Shown here one piece after another: positions 6,617 through 14,923 of a stretch of 64,000 bases of DNA. The DNA lies in contig JACPMX010000015.1 of assembly GCA_016185755.1 (NCBI GenBank), forward strand, positions 1-64,000. Direction: 5' to 3'. Under the pieces are notes generated by a model, which had not been told where the DNA came from, did no database searches, and saw only the letters and a program-made list of their open reading frames with translations. Position 1 is the stretch's first letter. Each line of letters starts with the position of its first letter. Made by a program: the position numbers and the translations under genes. The stretch is from Candidatus Woesearchaeota archaeon (lineage in GTDB: Archaea > Nanobdellota > Nanobdellia > Woesearchaeales > GW2011-AR4).

Positions 6617-9169
6617 TTACATGCAAAGGCCCCATCCGCATCCCGGGCAGTGCAGGCATCCTTCTTTCAGCTCTACTTTTGTGCCGCACTCCGGGCAGTT
6701 CTTTATGGTTAATTTTGTTGCCGGCTTTGCCTCATTGCCATTGCCGTTTGCAAAAACCAGCCCGCTTTCCGATTCTTTTATAGTCTTCTTCATTTCAGGA
6801 TTTATATCAATTTTCTCCTCTTCCTTCTTCTCTTTTGCCTTTGGAGCGACAAGAACCTGGTCCTTGATGCTTGAGTCCCTGAACACGGTAACATCCTTGC
6901 AGCCCAGCTTGTAAGCCAGAATGTAGGAGTCCCTCATGTGCTCTACTGTTGCATCTGCCGGGAAATTATTTGTTTTTGATATGCTTGAATCGACCCATTT
7001 CTGGAATGATGCAAGAGCCATTATATGCTCTTCCGGGGTTATGTCCATTGCGGTTACAAGGGCGTTTCTTATATTTTCAGGCACATAATCTATGTTTTGG
7101 ATGCTTCCCTTGTGCTCGTTTATGTCTTCCATCAGCTTTTCATTCAGCAAGCCTTCCTCCCTCAGCACTTTCTCTGCAGCAGGGTCAACATAAAAAAAGC
7201 TGCCTACCTTTACATTTTTCTCATAAACAAGGCTGTAGACAGGCTCCATCCCTGATGAGCAGCCTGCAATCATTGAAATGCTGCCAGTAGGCGCAATAAT
7301 TGTTGTATACCCATTCCTTATTCCATATTTCTTGATGTCAGCGCTTAGCTTGTCCCAGTCAAAGTGCCATTCCTCCCTTAAGTCAGCGCCTCTTATCGGC
7401 AGCCTTCCTTTCCTGTAGAAGCTCTTGTCATAGTAAGGCAGGTTTCCTCTTGCCTTTGCCAGCTCGATGCTTTCAACCTTGCTCCAGTAAGCGATGAACT
7501 CCATCAGCTGCTCCATGAATTTCCTGCCTTCCTCTGTGTTGTAAGGGATTTTCAATTCGTAAAGCAAGTCACCCACTCCCATCACTCCCAAGCCTATCTT
7601 TCTTGTTGACAGGCTCATCTCCTCTATTGCCTTTAAAGGGAAATTATTCACATCAATAACATTGTCAAGCAGCCTTGTGCAGCTTCTCACAACCACTTTT
7701 AGGGATTCCCAGTCAACAAATACATCCCCCTCATCATTTTGTTTTGCAAAGGCCCATACATTAATGCTGCCAAGATTGCATGGCTCGTTTGGGTAAAGTA
7801 GCACCTCTCCGCAGGGGTTTGTTGTAACTATAGGCCCAAGGTGTTCGTAAAACGGGTTTGTATCATTAACTTTGTCAAAGAAAATGACTCCAGGCTCGGC
7901 ACTCTCCCATGCCTGGTAAACAATCTTGTCAAACAGCACTCTTGGGTTTACATGCTTCACAACATTTCCGTCCTTTGGATTCACCAATGGGTAAGGTGTG
8001 TTGTTCTCATAATGCTCCCAGAAATCAGGCATTATCAGCACGCTTATGTTGAAATTCCTCAATGCCTTGTTGCCGTCCTTTGCTGTTATGAATTTCTCAA
8101 TGTCGGGATGGTTGCTGTTCAGGATGCCCATGTTGGCCCCTCTTCTTATCCCTCCTTGTTTAATCACCTCTGTCATTGTGTCAAACAGGCGCATGAAGCT
8201 CAATGGCCCTGACGCGACTCCGCCTGTAGAGCTTACAAAGTCGCCTTCCGGCCTCAGCTTGCTGAAATTGTAGCCCATTCCACCTCCTGCTTTGAAAACA
8301 ATGGCAGTATTCTTCAGAGTCTCCATTATTCCGTCTATTGAGTCTGGAACGTCCAAAACGAAGCATGCGCTTCCCATTCCCAACGGGTTTCCGAAATTTG
8401 CAATTGCCGGAGTATTTGGCATGAACAGCTTGTGTGTCATCAAATTGTAAAACTCATCAACGTTGCCTTCATAATTGTCAAATTCGCCTTTCTTTATCAT
8501 GTCAAACAGCTTGCTCCAGGTGACTTTCATCTGCTTGTTCCTGTTGAACCTGTCGTACATTCTCTTCAATGCCTCAAGATGGTACCTGTTCAGCCTGTAA
8601 TTTCCGATTCCACACTGTTCTTCATGCACAGCCGGCTTGAAATCCTCAACCATGTTGACCGGCTGCAGCCCGTTTATGTCAAAGATTCTCGCGTCATAGA
8701 ACAAATCCGGCAATGCTGCATGCACGGCAACTCTCGTGAACAGCTGCTTCGGCGTTTCTATCAGTTTGCCTGTCGCATCCTTCCTCAAGTATCTTGCTTT
8801 CAAAACCCTTAATGCATTGACATCAAAGCGCTTGTCAACTTCATCGATTTCATCCTTTTCCAAAACTAATTGCTTTTCTTTTCTTAATTCTGACCTTTGC
8901 TGCCTGTAAAGAATGTAAGCCTTTGCTGTTGCTGCATGCCCTGCCTCAATCAGCACCTTTTCAGCTGTGTCCTGTATCTGCTCAACTGAGGGAGTTTTGT
9001 CCAGATTTTCCAGCTCTGCGACCACCCTGTCGCTGAGCAATTTGGCATGGCTCTTGTCCTTCCCCCCAACTGACCTTGCAGCCTTCCATATAGCTGCAGT
9101 TATCTTTGCCTGGTCAAATCCCACTACGCTTCCGTCCCTCTTCCTTATCCTGGAAATTTTTGAATCCAT
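6617..9169 (-). CDS. nrdJ: class II (B12-dependent) ribonucleotide reductase with ATP-cone and zinc tail
   Basis: An 850-residue adenosylcobalamin-dependent ribonucleotide reductase. Residues about 5-95 form an ATP-cone (IRKRDGSVVGFDQAKI...), the allosteric activity domain. The catalytic barrel shows MPNTPAIANFG, GSACFVLDVPDS, KAGGGMGYNFSKLRPEGD, RRGANMGILNSNHPDIEKF, NPCGEVLLYPNEPCNLGSIN and PTGSISMIAGCSSGMEPV. The C-terminus ends in a zinc-ribbon-like tail (CPECG...CLHCPGCGWGLCM) that carries the redox cysteines. It is the complete counterpart of the short nrdJ at 2916-4676. Two NrdR-box-like sites lie 41-88 nt upstream of the ATG, suggesting transcriptional control by deoxynucleotide status. 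Confidence 0.95.
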   Translation of the reverse strand: MDSKISRIRKRDGSVVGFDQAKITAAIWKAARSVGGKDKSHAKLLSDRVVAELENLDKTPSVEQIQDTAEKVLIEAGHAATAKAYILYRQQRSELRKEKQLVLEKDEIDEVDKRFDVNALRVLKARYLRKDATGKLIETPKQLFTRVAVHAALPDLFYDARIFDINGLQPVNMVEDFKPAVHEEQCGIGNYRLNRYHLEALKRMYDRFNRNKQMKVTWSKLFDMIKKGEFDNYEGNVDEFYNLMTHKLFMPNTPAIANFGNPLGMGSACFVLDVPDSIDGIMETLKNTAIVFKAGGGMGYNFSKLRPEGDFVSSTGGVASGPLSFMRLFDTMTEVIKQGGIRRGANMGILNSNHPDIEKFITAKDGNKALRNFNISVLIMPDFWEHYENNTPYPLVNPKDGNVVKHVNPRVLFDKIVYQAWESAEPGVIFFDKVNDTNPFYEHLGPIVTTNPCGEVLLYPNEPCNLGSINVWAFAKQNDEGDVFVDWESLKVVVRSCTRLLDNVIDVNNFPLKAIEEMSLSTRKIGLGVMGVGDLLYELKIPYNTEEGRKFMEQLMEFIAYWSKVESIELAKARGNLPYYDKSFYRKGRLPIRGADLREEWHFDWDKLSADIKKYGIRNGYTTIIAPTGSISMIAGCSSGMEPVYSLVYEKNVKVGSFFYVDPAAEKVLREEGLLNEKLMEDINEHKGSIQNIDYVPENIRNALVTAMDITPEEHIMALASFQKWVDSSISKTNNFPADATVEHMRDSYILAYKLGCKDVTVFRDSSIKDQVLVAPKAKEKKEEEKIDINPEMKKTIKESESGLVFANGNGNEAKPATKLTIKNCPECGTKVELKEGCLHCPGCGWGLCM

Positions 9170-9209
9170 TTTTTAAGCCCTCTTTGCATTATTTTACTAC
9201 TAGCACGAA

Positions 9210-9257
9210 ACACTATATGTTGTGTGTCAGGTATCGTCTATCCACTATATGTTGTGG
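9210..9257. promoter_or_regulatory. tandem NrdR-box-like operators
   Basis: ACACTATATGTTGTGT (9210-9225) and CCACTATATGTTGTGG (9242-9257) are imperfect palindromes sharing a 14-bp core, 32 bp apart centre to centre. The first matches the bacterial NrdR-box consensus (acaCwAtATaTwGtgt) at all but one position, and the three-turn spacing is the known NrdR arrangement. They overlie the predicted transcription start of the large nrdJ; TATA-like candidates lie at about 9261-9267 and 9274-9285. No nrdR gene is in the window. Confidence 0.75.
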
Positions 9258-9301
9258 TTTTATTTAATGACTCTTATATTTAAAGTTTATGCTTTTACTG
9301 T

Positions 9302-9409
9302 ATGGAAGCAAATTTGATTTGCCAAAAACCTAGCCAAAAAGGAAGATTTCAAGGTTTAAAAAGCTTGGGTAAGGATGTCCAGTGGCATTTTTTTGATCCC
9401 TTTGGCTGA
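9302..9409 (+). CDS. possible 35-aa leaderless small protein
   Basis: A 35-codon frame from ATG 9302 starting MEANLICQKP and ending in the aromatic stretch WHFFDPFG. The TATA-like CTTATATTTAAAG (9273-9285) is about 25 nt upstream, fitting a leaderless start, and is shared back-to-back with the nrdJ promoter. It is not homologous to anything I recognise and could be chance, but promoter geometry and intergenic position favour expression. Confidence 0.35.
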   Translation: MEANLICQKPSQKGRFQGLKSLGKDVQWHFFDPFG

Positions 9410-9463
9410 TAAAAGAGAAGCATTTTAAAAAGAAGCGTGATTCACTGCACTTAGGCAGGAAAA

Positions 9464-9586
9464 ATGATAGATTACAAGATTATCAAGTTTTGCAGAACGT
9501 GCAAAAAAAGATTTGTCGTCCACAAGGTTGATGCAAAAAAAAACTATTGCGACGACTGCCAGCGGAAATTCAATAAAGATTATTGA
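9464..9586 (+). CDS. 40-aa zinc-ribbon microprotein
   Basis: A 40-residue protein, MIDYKIIKFCRTCKK to CDDCQRKFNKDY, with two CxxC knuckles (C10-x2-C13 and C29-x2-C32) separated by 15 residues: a minimal zinc ribbon rich in Lys/Arg, suggesting nucleic-acid binding. It ends 9 nt before the cold-shock gene, whose ribosome-binding site overlaps its stop, so the two form an operon. A TATA-like CATTTTAAAAAG (9421-9432) and a weak Shine-Dalgarno sequence precede it. A helper for an RNA chaperone is plausible but inferred. Confidence 0.7.
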   Translation: MIDYKIIKFCRTCKKRFVVHKVDAKKNYCDDCQRKFNKDY

Positions 9587-9595
9587 GGAGGAAAA

Positions 9596-9817
9596 ATGAA
9601 AGGTAAAATGAAGTTTTTTAATAGGGAGAAGGGTTTTGGATTTATAGCAGGAGAGGACGGGAAAGAATATTTCGTCCATAAGACCGGAGTTAATGAAGGG
9701 ATCACATTGAATGATAATGACTCAGTCACATTTGATGTTACAGAAGGCGACAGGGGCCTGAAAGCTGTGAATGTCAGCAAAGATGCAGCAGGCAGCGGAG
9801 ACGCCCAAAGCGAGTAA
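9596..9817 (+). CDS. cold-shock domain RNA/DNA-binding protein
   Basis: A 73-residue CspA-type protein: a single OB-fold with RNP1-like EKGFGFI and RNP2-like EYFVH, starting MKGKMKFFNREKGFGF and ending in an acidic, flexible tail. Such proteins bind single-stranded RNA/DNA and melt secondary structure. Cold-shock proteins are mostly bacterial but occur in some archaea, probably by transfer. The start is fixed by a strong ribosome-binding site, GAGGAGG, overlapping the stop of the zinc-ribbon microprotein. Confidence 0.93.
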   Translation: MKGKMKFFNREKGFGFIAGEDGKEYFVHKTGVNEGITLNDNDSVTFDVTEGDRGLKAVNVSKDAAGSGDAQSE

Positions 9818-9861
9818 TCCCCATAATTAAGGGACAATGTATTTTCTCCTTTATTTTTTAA

Positions 9862-10401
9862 ATGGCAATAATCAAAGTTAAGGGGCATGAATTTGCTGCT
9901 GCCATAATCAAGGACTCTTTTGACAGGAGGGCAGTGCAATATAAGAACAGGATAGCTGCAGCCTTAAGGAAAATCGGGATAAGAGAAGATGATGTGGACA
10001 TCGAGCTTGAGGCTGTTTCAGCCAAAAGAGCCCCTGCTTCCGCTTCCTGGTACATAGGGGGGCATCGCCTGCATTACAGCTATAAATCGCCAAATAAATA
10101 TGTTGAAAATCTTTATGCTGTTTTTAAGGTGATTGAGCTTGAAGTTAATGCATTGCTTGCCGGGCAAAAAACCATGCAGGAATTCATCGGCGAGTTTTCC
10201 GAGAGCGGCGATTTTGAGGATAAGCGGAAGGAAGCTCGCGAGACCCTGGGGGTTGCGCCTGACACCCTGGACTTGGGCCATATAGACTCCAGATACAAAG
10301 ATTTGGCAAAGAAGTATCATCCGGACATGCCTGAAGGGGACATCGGCAAATTCAGGGAAATCAATAATGCCCACAAAATCTTAAGAAGGGAATTGCAGTA
10401 G
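9862..10401 (+). CDS. protein with C-terminal J-domain
   Basis: A 179-residue protein whose last 50 or so residues form a J-domain-like hairpin: RYKDLAKKYHPDMPEGD with the diagnostic HPD at 153-155, then FREINNAHKILRREL. J-domains stimulate Hsp70 ATPase. The first 120 residues (starting MAIIKVKGHEFAAAI) are not a domain I recognise; they look like a mixed alpha/beta fold with a helical linker. Placing the J-domain at the C-terminus is unlike DnaJ, so this is probably a specialised co-chaperone or targeting protein. No dnaK is in the window. Confidence 0.75.
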   Translation: MAIIKVKGHEFAAAIIKDSFDRRAVQYKNRIAAALRKIGIREDDVDIELEAVSAKRAPASASWYIGGHRLHYSYKSPNKYVENLYAVFKVIELEVNALLAGQKTMQEFIGEFSESGDFEDKRKEARETLGVAPDTLDLGHIDSRYKDLAKKYHPDMPEGDIGKFREINNAHKILRRELQ

Positions 10402-10409
10402 CTTCAGGG

Positions 10410-10754
10410 TTAATCCTTTCCCAGCGCTTCCAGAATCCTGTCGAGCTTTTCGTTTATCATGTCAAACTCCTTTCTGTCAGGGCTCTTTTCAGGGTTTTCA
10501 CCTTTCCTGAAGCAGTTATTGCAGTAAATTGGCCTGCTCCCCGTTGGCCTGAAAGGGACTTCGCACCTTGCACCGCATTTGTCACAGGTTGCAGTGTGCA
10601 TCTCAACATCTTTTCTGAAATCTCTCCTGTCATCATCTCTGAACCTTCCTGAATCTCTTCTCTCAGGCCTGTCAGAATCCCTGAATCTTCCTGAATCCCG
10701 AAAGCCGGGCCTGGAATCCCTTTTTCCCGATCTTTTGTTGCTGAAGTTTCTCAT
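10410..10754 (-). CDS. Arg/Asp-rich protein with CxxC-x17-CxxC zinc domain
   Basis: A 114-residue protein. The first half is low-complexity and highly charged, with repeated RDSGRFRD/RDS units, like the RGG/RD tails of RNA-binding proteins. The second half is a zinc domain, C-DKC-GARCEVPFRPTG followed by IYCNNC, the small CxxC...CxxC family common in DPANN and CPR genomes, then a helix (NEKLDRILEALG). A shorter paralogue with the same CEVPF/AEVPF and YCxxC signature is at 60005-60148. An RNA- or ribosome-associated role is a guess. Confidence 0.7.
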   Translation of the reverse strand: MRNFSNKRSGKRDSRPGFRDSGRFRDSDRPERRDSGRFRDDDRRDFRKDVEMHTATCDKCGARCEVPFRPTGSRPIYCNNCFRKGENPEKSPDRKEFDMINEKLDRILEALGKD

Positions 10755-10841
10755 GAAACTGGAATAGTGGACGGGTATTTATAAGAGTTATGGTAATTTG
10801 TTTTTAATTTGATTAACGAAGAACAAGATACTATCTTTATT

Positions 10842-12380
10842 TCATTTCACTCCGACACTTTTCCCCAACTTTCCCAGTTTCTCCCCTTCCATGAACTTGG
10901 TTAAAACATCCTTCAATTCAGAAATCTTGACCCTTATCTGTTCCGTTGTGTCCCTGCTTCTTATTGTGACAGAATCATCTTCAAGGCTTTCAAAATCAAT
11001 GGTTACTGTCGCATAAATCCCAGTTTCATCTGCCCTTGCGTACCTTCTTCCTATAGAGCCGCTTAAGTCAAAAGTGCATGCCCACCGCTGCTTTAATTCA
11101 TCGTAAACACCTCTTGCCTTCTTGACAACATCTGCCTTATTTGAAACAAGGGGGAAAATCCCGATTTTCACCGGAGCAAGCTTAGGATGCAGCCTCAAAA
11201 CAACATTTTCCCTTGCCTTGTCATAACTGTAAGCGTCAAACAGGAACACAAGGAATGCCCTCTCAACGCCTTGTGACGGCTCGCAAATGACATGGGGCAG
11301 TATCTTCTTCTTTGACTCTTCGTCAAACAATGAAAGGTCAGCCTTGGAATGCTCCATGTGCTGCTTCAGGTCAAAATCTGTTCTATTAGACAATCCCTGC
11401 AGCTCCCTCCACCCAAATGGGAACTCATACTCCAGATCCCATGTATCCAGAGCATAGTGGGACAGCTCATCCTTCACATGCTGCCTTATCCTGAAATGCT
11501 CCGGGTTGGCGCCAAGCTCGACAAACCATTTGTGCATGGATGCAAGCCAGTATGCATGCCACTTTGTCCTTATTATTTTCTTTGAAAGGCATTGCCTTAT
11601 TGTCAGCTTGCCCATATTTTTTTTATTCTTCTGCATTTCAGCAGACAGGACGTTTAATTCATAGTCAGACACCTCTTCAATAAAAATGCACTCATCCTGC
11701 TTTTCGGGATGCACGAAATACTCCAGCTCCATCTGCTCGAACTCCCTCATCCTGAATAGAAACTCTCTCGGGGAAATCTCATTCCTGAATGATTTTCCGA
11801 TCTGCGCGATTCCAAATGGCAATTTCAGCCTTGCATTTTCCTGCACCAGCTTGAAATCGGCAAAAATAATCTGTGCTGTCTCCGGCCTCAAATAGGCAAC
11901 AGAGCCCTGCACAGGCCCCACATTTGTAGAGAACATCAGGTTGAATTTTTTCGGCTCAGAAAGCTCGCTGCCGCATTTTTGGCACTTTATCCTGTGGCCT
12001 TTCAGCTTCTCCGCTATCTCGTCAAGCGGCATGCCTGCAGTAGGAATTTTCAGCTTGTCTTCAATCAAAGTGTCTCCCCTGAACCTTGAGCCGCATTTTT
12101 TGCAGTCGACAATTACATCAGTGAAGCCATCGACATGGCCGCTTGCTTTCCACACGTTTGGGTTTGTTATTATGCTGCCGTCAATGCCTACAACATCATC
12201 CCTTTGCTGCACAAAAGTCTTCCACCATTCTTTCTTGATGTTGTTCTTAAGCTCAACACCCAGATGCCCAAAATCATAGAACCCCGCTATTCCGCCATAA
12301 ATTTCAGCGCTCGGATACACAAAGCCTTTCCTCTTGCAGAAAACAGCCATCTCGTCAATGGTAAGCTTTGGTTTTTCCAT
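10842..12380 (-). CDS. glyS: glycyl-tRNA synthetase (archaeal/eukaryotic alpha2 type)
   Basis: A class II aminoacyl-tRNA synthetase charging tRNA-Gly, 512 residues from the chosen ATG. It shows the GlyRS N-terminus (CKRKGFVYPSAEIYGG), a zinc-binding insertion with two CxxC pairs (CKKCGSRF and CQKCGSEL), motif 2 (FRNEISPREFLFRMREFEQ) and motif 3 (HVICEPSQGVERAFLVFLFD), then the HGTP anticodon-binding domain (LAPVKIGIFPLVSN). An upstream in-frame TTG would add 18 residues, but ATG 12380 (MEKPKLTIDE) is the conserved start. The 5' region contains an elaborate four-way-junction element (12441-12535). Confidence 0.95.
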   Translation of the reverse strand: MEKPKLTIDEMAVFCKRKGFVYPSAEIYGGIAGFYDFGHLGVELKNNIKKEWWKTFVQQRDDVVGIDGSIITNPNVWKASGHVDGFTDVIVDCKKCGSRFRGDTLIEDKLKIPTAGMPLDEIAEKLKGHRIKCQKCGSELSEPKKFNLMFSTNVGPVQGSVAYLRPETAQIIFADFKLVQENARLKLPFGIAQIGKSFRNEISPREFLFRMREFEQMELEYFVHPEKQDECIFIEEVSDYELNVLSAEMQKNKKNMGKLTIRQCLSKKIIRTKWHAYWLASMHKWFVELGANPEHFRIRQHVKDELSHYALDTWDLEYEFPFGWRELQGLSNRTDFDLKQHMEHSKADLSLFDEESKKKILPHVICEPSQGVERAFLVFLFDAYSYDKARENVVLRLHPKLAPVKIGIFPLVSNKADVVKKARGVYDELKQRWACTFDLSGSIGRRYARADETGIYATVTIDFESLEDDSVTIRSRDTTEQIRVKISELKDVLTKFMEGEKLGKLGKSVGVK

Positions 12381-12440
12381 TTTTGTCAGGGATTTTTCAG
12401 CATTATTTTCTATTTTCAACCCGCCTTCGGCCAATTAGTG

Positions 12441-12535
12441 CTCGGCTTTTGCTGTCTTTCAGGCACAAAAGCCTCGCCAATTATTCATTGAGTAAATGCG
12501 AGGCAAAAATTAGTGGCAGGACAATTTTTGCCGAG
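12441..12535. other. perfect four-way-junction (cloverleaf) element
   Basis: A 95-nt element in which a closing stem CTCGG/CCGAG (12441-12445/12531-12535) encloses three back-to-back hairpins with no unpaired junction bases: CTTTTG/CAAAAG (12446-12451/12466-12471), CCTCGC/GCGAGG (12472-12477/12498-12503) and CAAAAATT/AATTTTTG (12504-12511/12523-12530). It lies between a TerC-like gene and glyS, both on the minus strand, so as RNA it would be in the glyS 5' leader. A further small hairpin GTTGC-GAA-GCAAC lies at 12546-12558. I recognise no riboswitch or T-box. Confidence 0.65.
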
Positions 12536-12620
12536 TGTAATTTTGGTTGCGAAGCAACAGTTTTAATTTTTATACATTTTAATATCTTAACTTTTAAATT
12601 ATTTACCTTTATTTTTAATT

Positions 12621-13583
12621 TTATTGTTTTTTAACCTCCCTGTAGGACTTCCAGAAGAAATACCCTATGATTATGAAAGTCACTGCAGGGGAGAACCAGT
12701 CTGGTATGTGGCTTATGAAGTAAAGCAATGGATGCATGCTTTCCCTGACATAGTGGCCGAAGCTGTGCAAAACCATGATGCAGCCAAGCGCCAATATTGA
12801 GTACATTGCCCCATTCTTCAGGTACTTGTACTTCTTGACATTTTCTATGTTGCTTATGGTAAGCTGCCTCACCACCAAAGCCCCTATGCCGTTGCCTATC
12901 AATATCAGCGGGATTGAAAATGTGAACGCAAAAGCGCCAAGTATGCCGTCAATGGAGAATGTTGCGTCTATGACTTCAAGGTAAAGTATCTTGCTCATGT
13001 CAGACATTGCACCGGCCCCTTCAATCATCTGCTGCTCCGCCCTTTCCGCATTTTCCTTGAAGCCGTGGGTTATAAAAAAGGCAGTCGAGCCGATTACAGC
13101 GCCAAATGCCATGTTCGGATTGGCTTTGTTGGCGGCAAAAACAAAGGTTGCCAGCACTATGGAGACAACGGCAAAAAACCATATCCCCTGCCTATGGAAA
13201 AATTTCTCGCCTATCAGCCCGTAATGCTTCTCCTCCAAAAAAAGCCAGTGAAAAAACAAAAATATCAGGAATGTGCCTCCGCCCATCAGGAGTATCGGAG
13301 AAGATTCCTCAATCATCTCTTTTATATGGGGATCGTTGCTGAACGAGGCTGTAAAAGCCTCTATCGGACCGAGACTGGGGTTGTTTGCCCAGATTATCAG
13401 CCACGGCAGCATACCCCTCACAAGAAAAACAGCAATCAAAATGCCCCATATCAGGAACCATCTTCTTGCCTTCTTGGACATGGTGCCGAGAACTTCAGCA
13501 TTTATGATGGCGTTGTCCACGCTGATTATTATCTCAAAAAGGCCCAGGCCAAGAACAACTATTATGATTGAAGCTATGTCCAT
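12621..13583 (-). CDS. DUF475/TerC-superfamily integral membrane protein
   Basis: A 320-residue polytopic membrane protein of the DUF475 branch of the TerC superfamily. Two acidic membrane motifs typical of the family are present: FEIIISVDNAIINAEVL near residue 17 and EVIDATFSIDGILGAFAF near residue 204, together with about eight hydrophobic segments. Related TerC and Alx proteins act in metal (manganese) export or tellurite resistance; the ion here is not determined. ATG 13583 is preferred to a TTG one codon upstream. It is transcribed toward glyS but separated from it by about 240 nt. Confidence 0.88.
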   Translation of the reverse strand: MDIASIIIVVLGLGLFEIIISVDNAIINAEVLGTMSKKARRWFLIWGILIAVFLVRGMLPWLIIWANNPSLGPIEAFTASFSNDPHIKEMIEESSPILLMGGGTFLIFLFFHWLFLEEKHYGLIGEKFFHRQGIWFFAVVSIVLATFVFAANKANPNMAFGAVIGSTAFFITHGFKENAERAEQQMIEGAGAMSDMSKILYLEVIDATFSIDGILGAFAFTFSIPLILIGNGIGALVVRQLTISNIENVKKYKYLKNGAMYSILALGCIMVLHSFGHYVRESMHPLLYFISHIPDWFSPAVTFIIIGYFFWKSYREVKKQ

Positions 13584-13659
13584 CAAAGGTAGATAATGGA
13601 AACCAGCTTAAAAATATTTCTGCAATAAATTAATAAAACCCGGGTGGTTGCCTTCCTCT

Positions 13660-14874
13660 ATGCGCCCGTTAACCCATAAATACTCGCCAAAAACCGCAAA
13701 AGAGATTGTTGGACAGGATGAGGCAATAGAAAAGCTGAAAAATTTCGTAGCCGGCTTTGCAAGGCAGAAGAAGAAGTCAGCCTTAATCTACGGCCCGAGC
13801 GGAACAGGCAAGACATGCTCAGTTTATGCAATAGCAAATGAATTTGGACTTGAGATTATTGAAGTCAATGCATCAGATTTCAGGAATTCAGAGCAGATAA
13901 ACCAGAAAGTGGGAAATGCCATAAAGCAGCAAAGCCTGTTTGCAAGGGGAAAAATAATACTTGTTGATGAAATAGACGGATTGTCCGGCCATCAGGACAG
14001 GGGGGGGATACAGGCCATAACTAAGCTGATAGAAAACTCCGCATTTCCAATAATTTTGACTGCAACAAACCCCTTTGACAACAAGTTCAGCTCCTTAAGA
14101 AGCAAGTCCAATATGGTGGAGTTCAGGGCTTTGGATTACCTGTCTGTTTACAGTATCCTGAAAAATGTCTGCGGAAATGAGAATATAAGGCACGAAGACG
14201 AGGTGCTTAAGATGCTTTGCAGGAGATGCAGCGGCGATGCAAGGGCTGCCATAAACGACCTGCAGCTTCTGGCCCAGGACAAGAAAGAGCTGACAAAGGA
14301 AAGCCTCGGGGAATTGTCTGACAGGAACAGGACAGACAATATAATGACTGCACTGAACAAGATATTCAAGACAACGGATTTGAAAATCGCAGTATCCGCT
14401 TTTGACAATGTTGACGAGGACTTGGACGAGCAGCTGCTCTGGATTGATGAAAACCTGCCGAAAGAATATGCAAAGCCTGAAGACCTTGCAAGGGCATACG
14501 AGATGCTGAGCAAGGCTGATGTCTTCAGCAGGAGAATAAGGAGATGGCAGCATTACCGGTTTCTTGTTTACATCAATGCATTGATAACTGCCGGAATTGC
14601 ATCCGCCAAAAGAGAAAAATACAAAAATTTGGTTGAGTACAAGCCTACGGGCAGAATTTTGAAGCTGTGGTGGGCCAGCCAGAAGGCTGCAAAGAAAAAG
14701 GATATTGCAGGCAAGATAGCTGAAAAGACACATTCCTCAAAAAAAGAGATTTTGAAGAGCACGATGCCTTACCTTCCTGTGATGTTCAGGAGCAAGGAGA
14801 TGAGGGGCAATATTGTCAGGGAGCTTGGCCTGAATGAAGAGGAAGTCGAATGGCTGACTAAAGCTTCTGCTTGA
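13660..14874 (+). CDS. rfcL: replication factor C large subunit
   Basis: A 404-residue AAA+ clamp-loader subunit. RfcL with RfcS loads the PCNA sliding clamp at primer-template junctions. Visible are the N-terminal THKYSPKTAKEIVGQ, Walker A GPSGTGKT, Walker B ILVDEIDGLSG, the SRC-type region (CSGDARAAINDLQ) and a helical C-terminal collar. Length fits the shorter archaeal RfcL proteins; no obvious PIP box is seen at the C-terminus. ATG 13660 is chosen over a TTG at 13648 because MRPLTHKY is the conserved start. Confidence 0.95.
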   Translation: MRPLTHKYSPKTAKEIVGQDEAIEKLKNFVAGFARQKKKSALIYGPSGTGKTCSVYAIANEFGLEIIEVNASDFRNSEQINQKVGNAIKQQSLFARGKIILVDEIDGLSGHQDRGGIQAITKLIENSAFPIILTATNPFDNKFSSLRSKSNMVEFRALDYLSVYSILKNVCGNENIRHEDEVLKMLCRRCSGDARAAINDLQLLAQDKKELTKESLGELSDRNRTDNIMTALNKIFKTTDLKIAVSAFDNVDEDLDEQLLWIDENLPKEYAKPEDLARAYEMLSKADVFSRRIRRWQHYRFLVYINALITAGIASAKREKYKNLVEYKPTGRILKLWWASQKAAKKKDIAGKIAEKTHSSKKEILKSTMPYLPVMFRSKEMRGNIVRELGLNEEEVEWLTKASA

Positions 14875-14923
14875 TTTTATTATCAATTAAACATTTAAAT
14901 ACTTGATAAAACTTATGATAAAA

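Noticed and set aside
12381-12620. Glycine riboswitch or T-box in the glyS leader
   Set aside because: The element is highly structured, but the conserved glycine-aptamer and T-box core sequences are absent, and T-boxes are bacterial.
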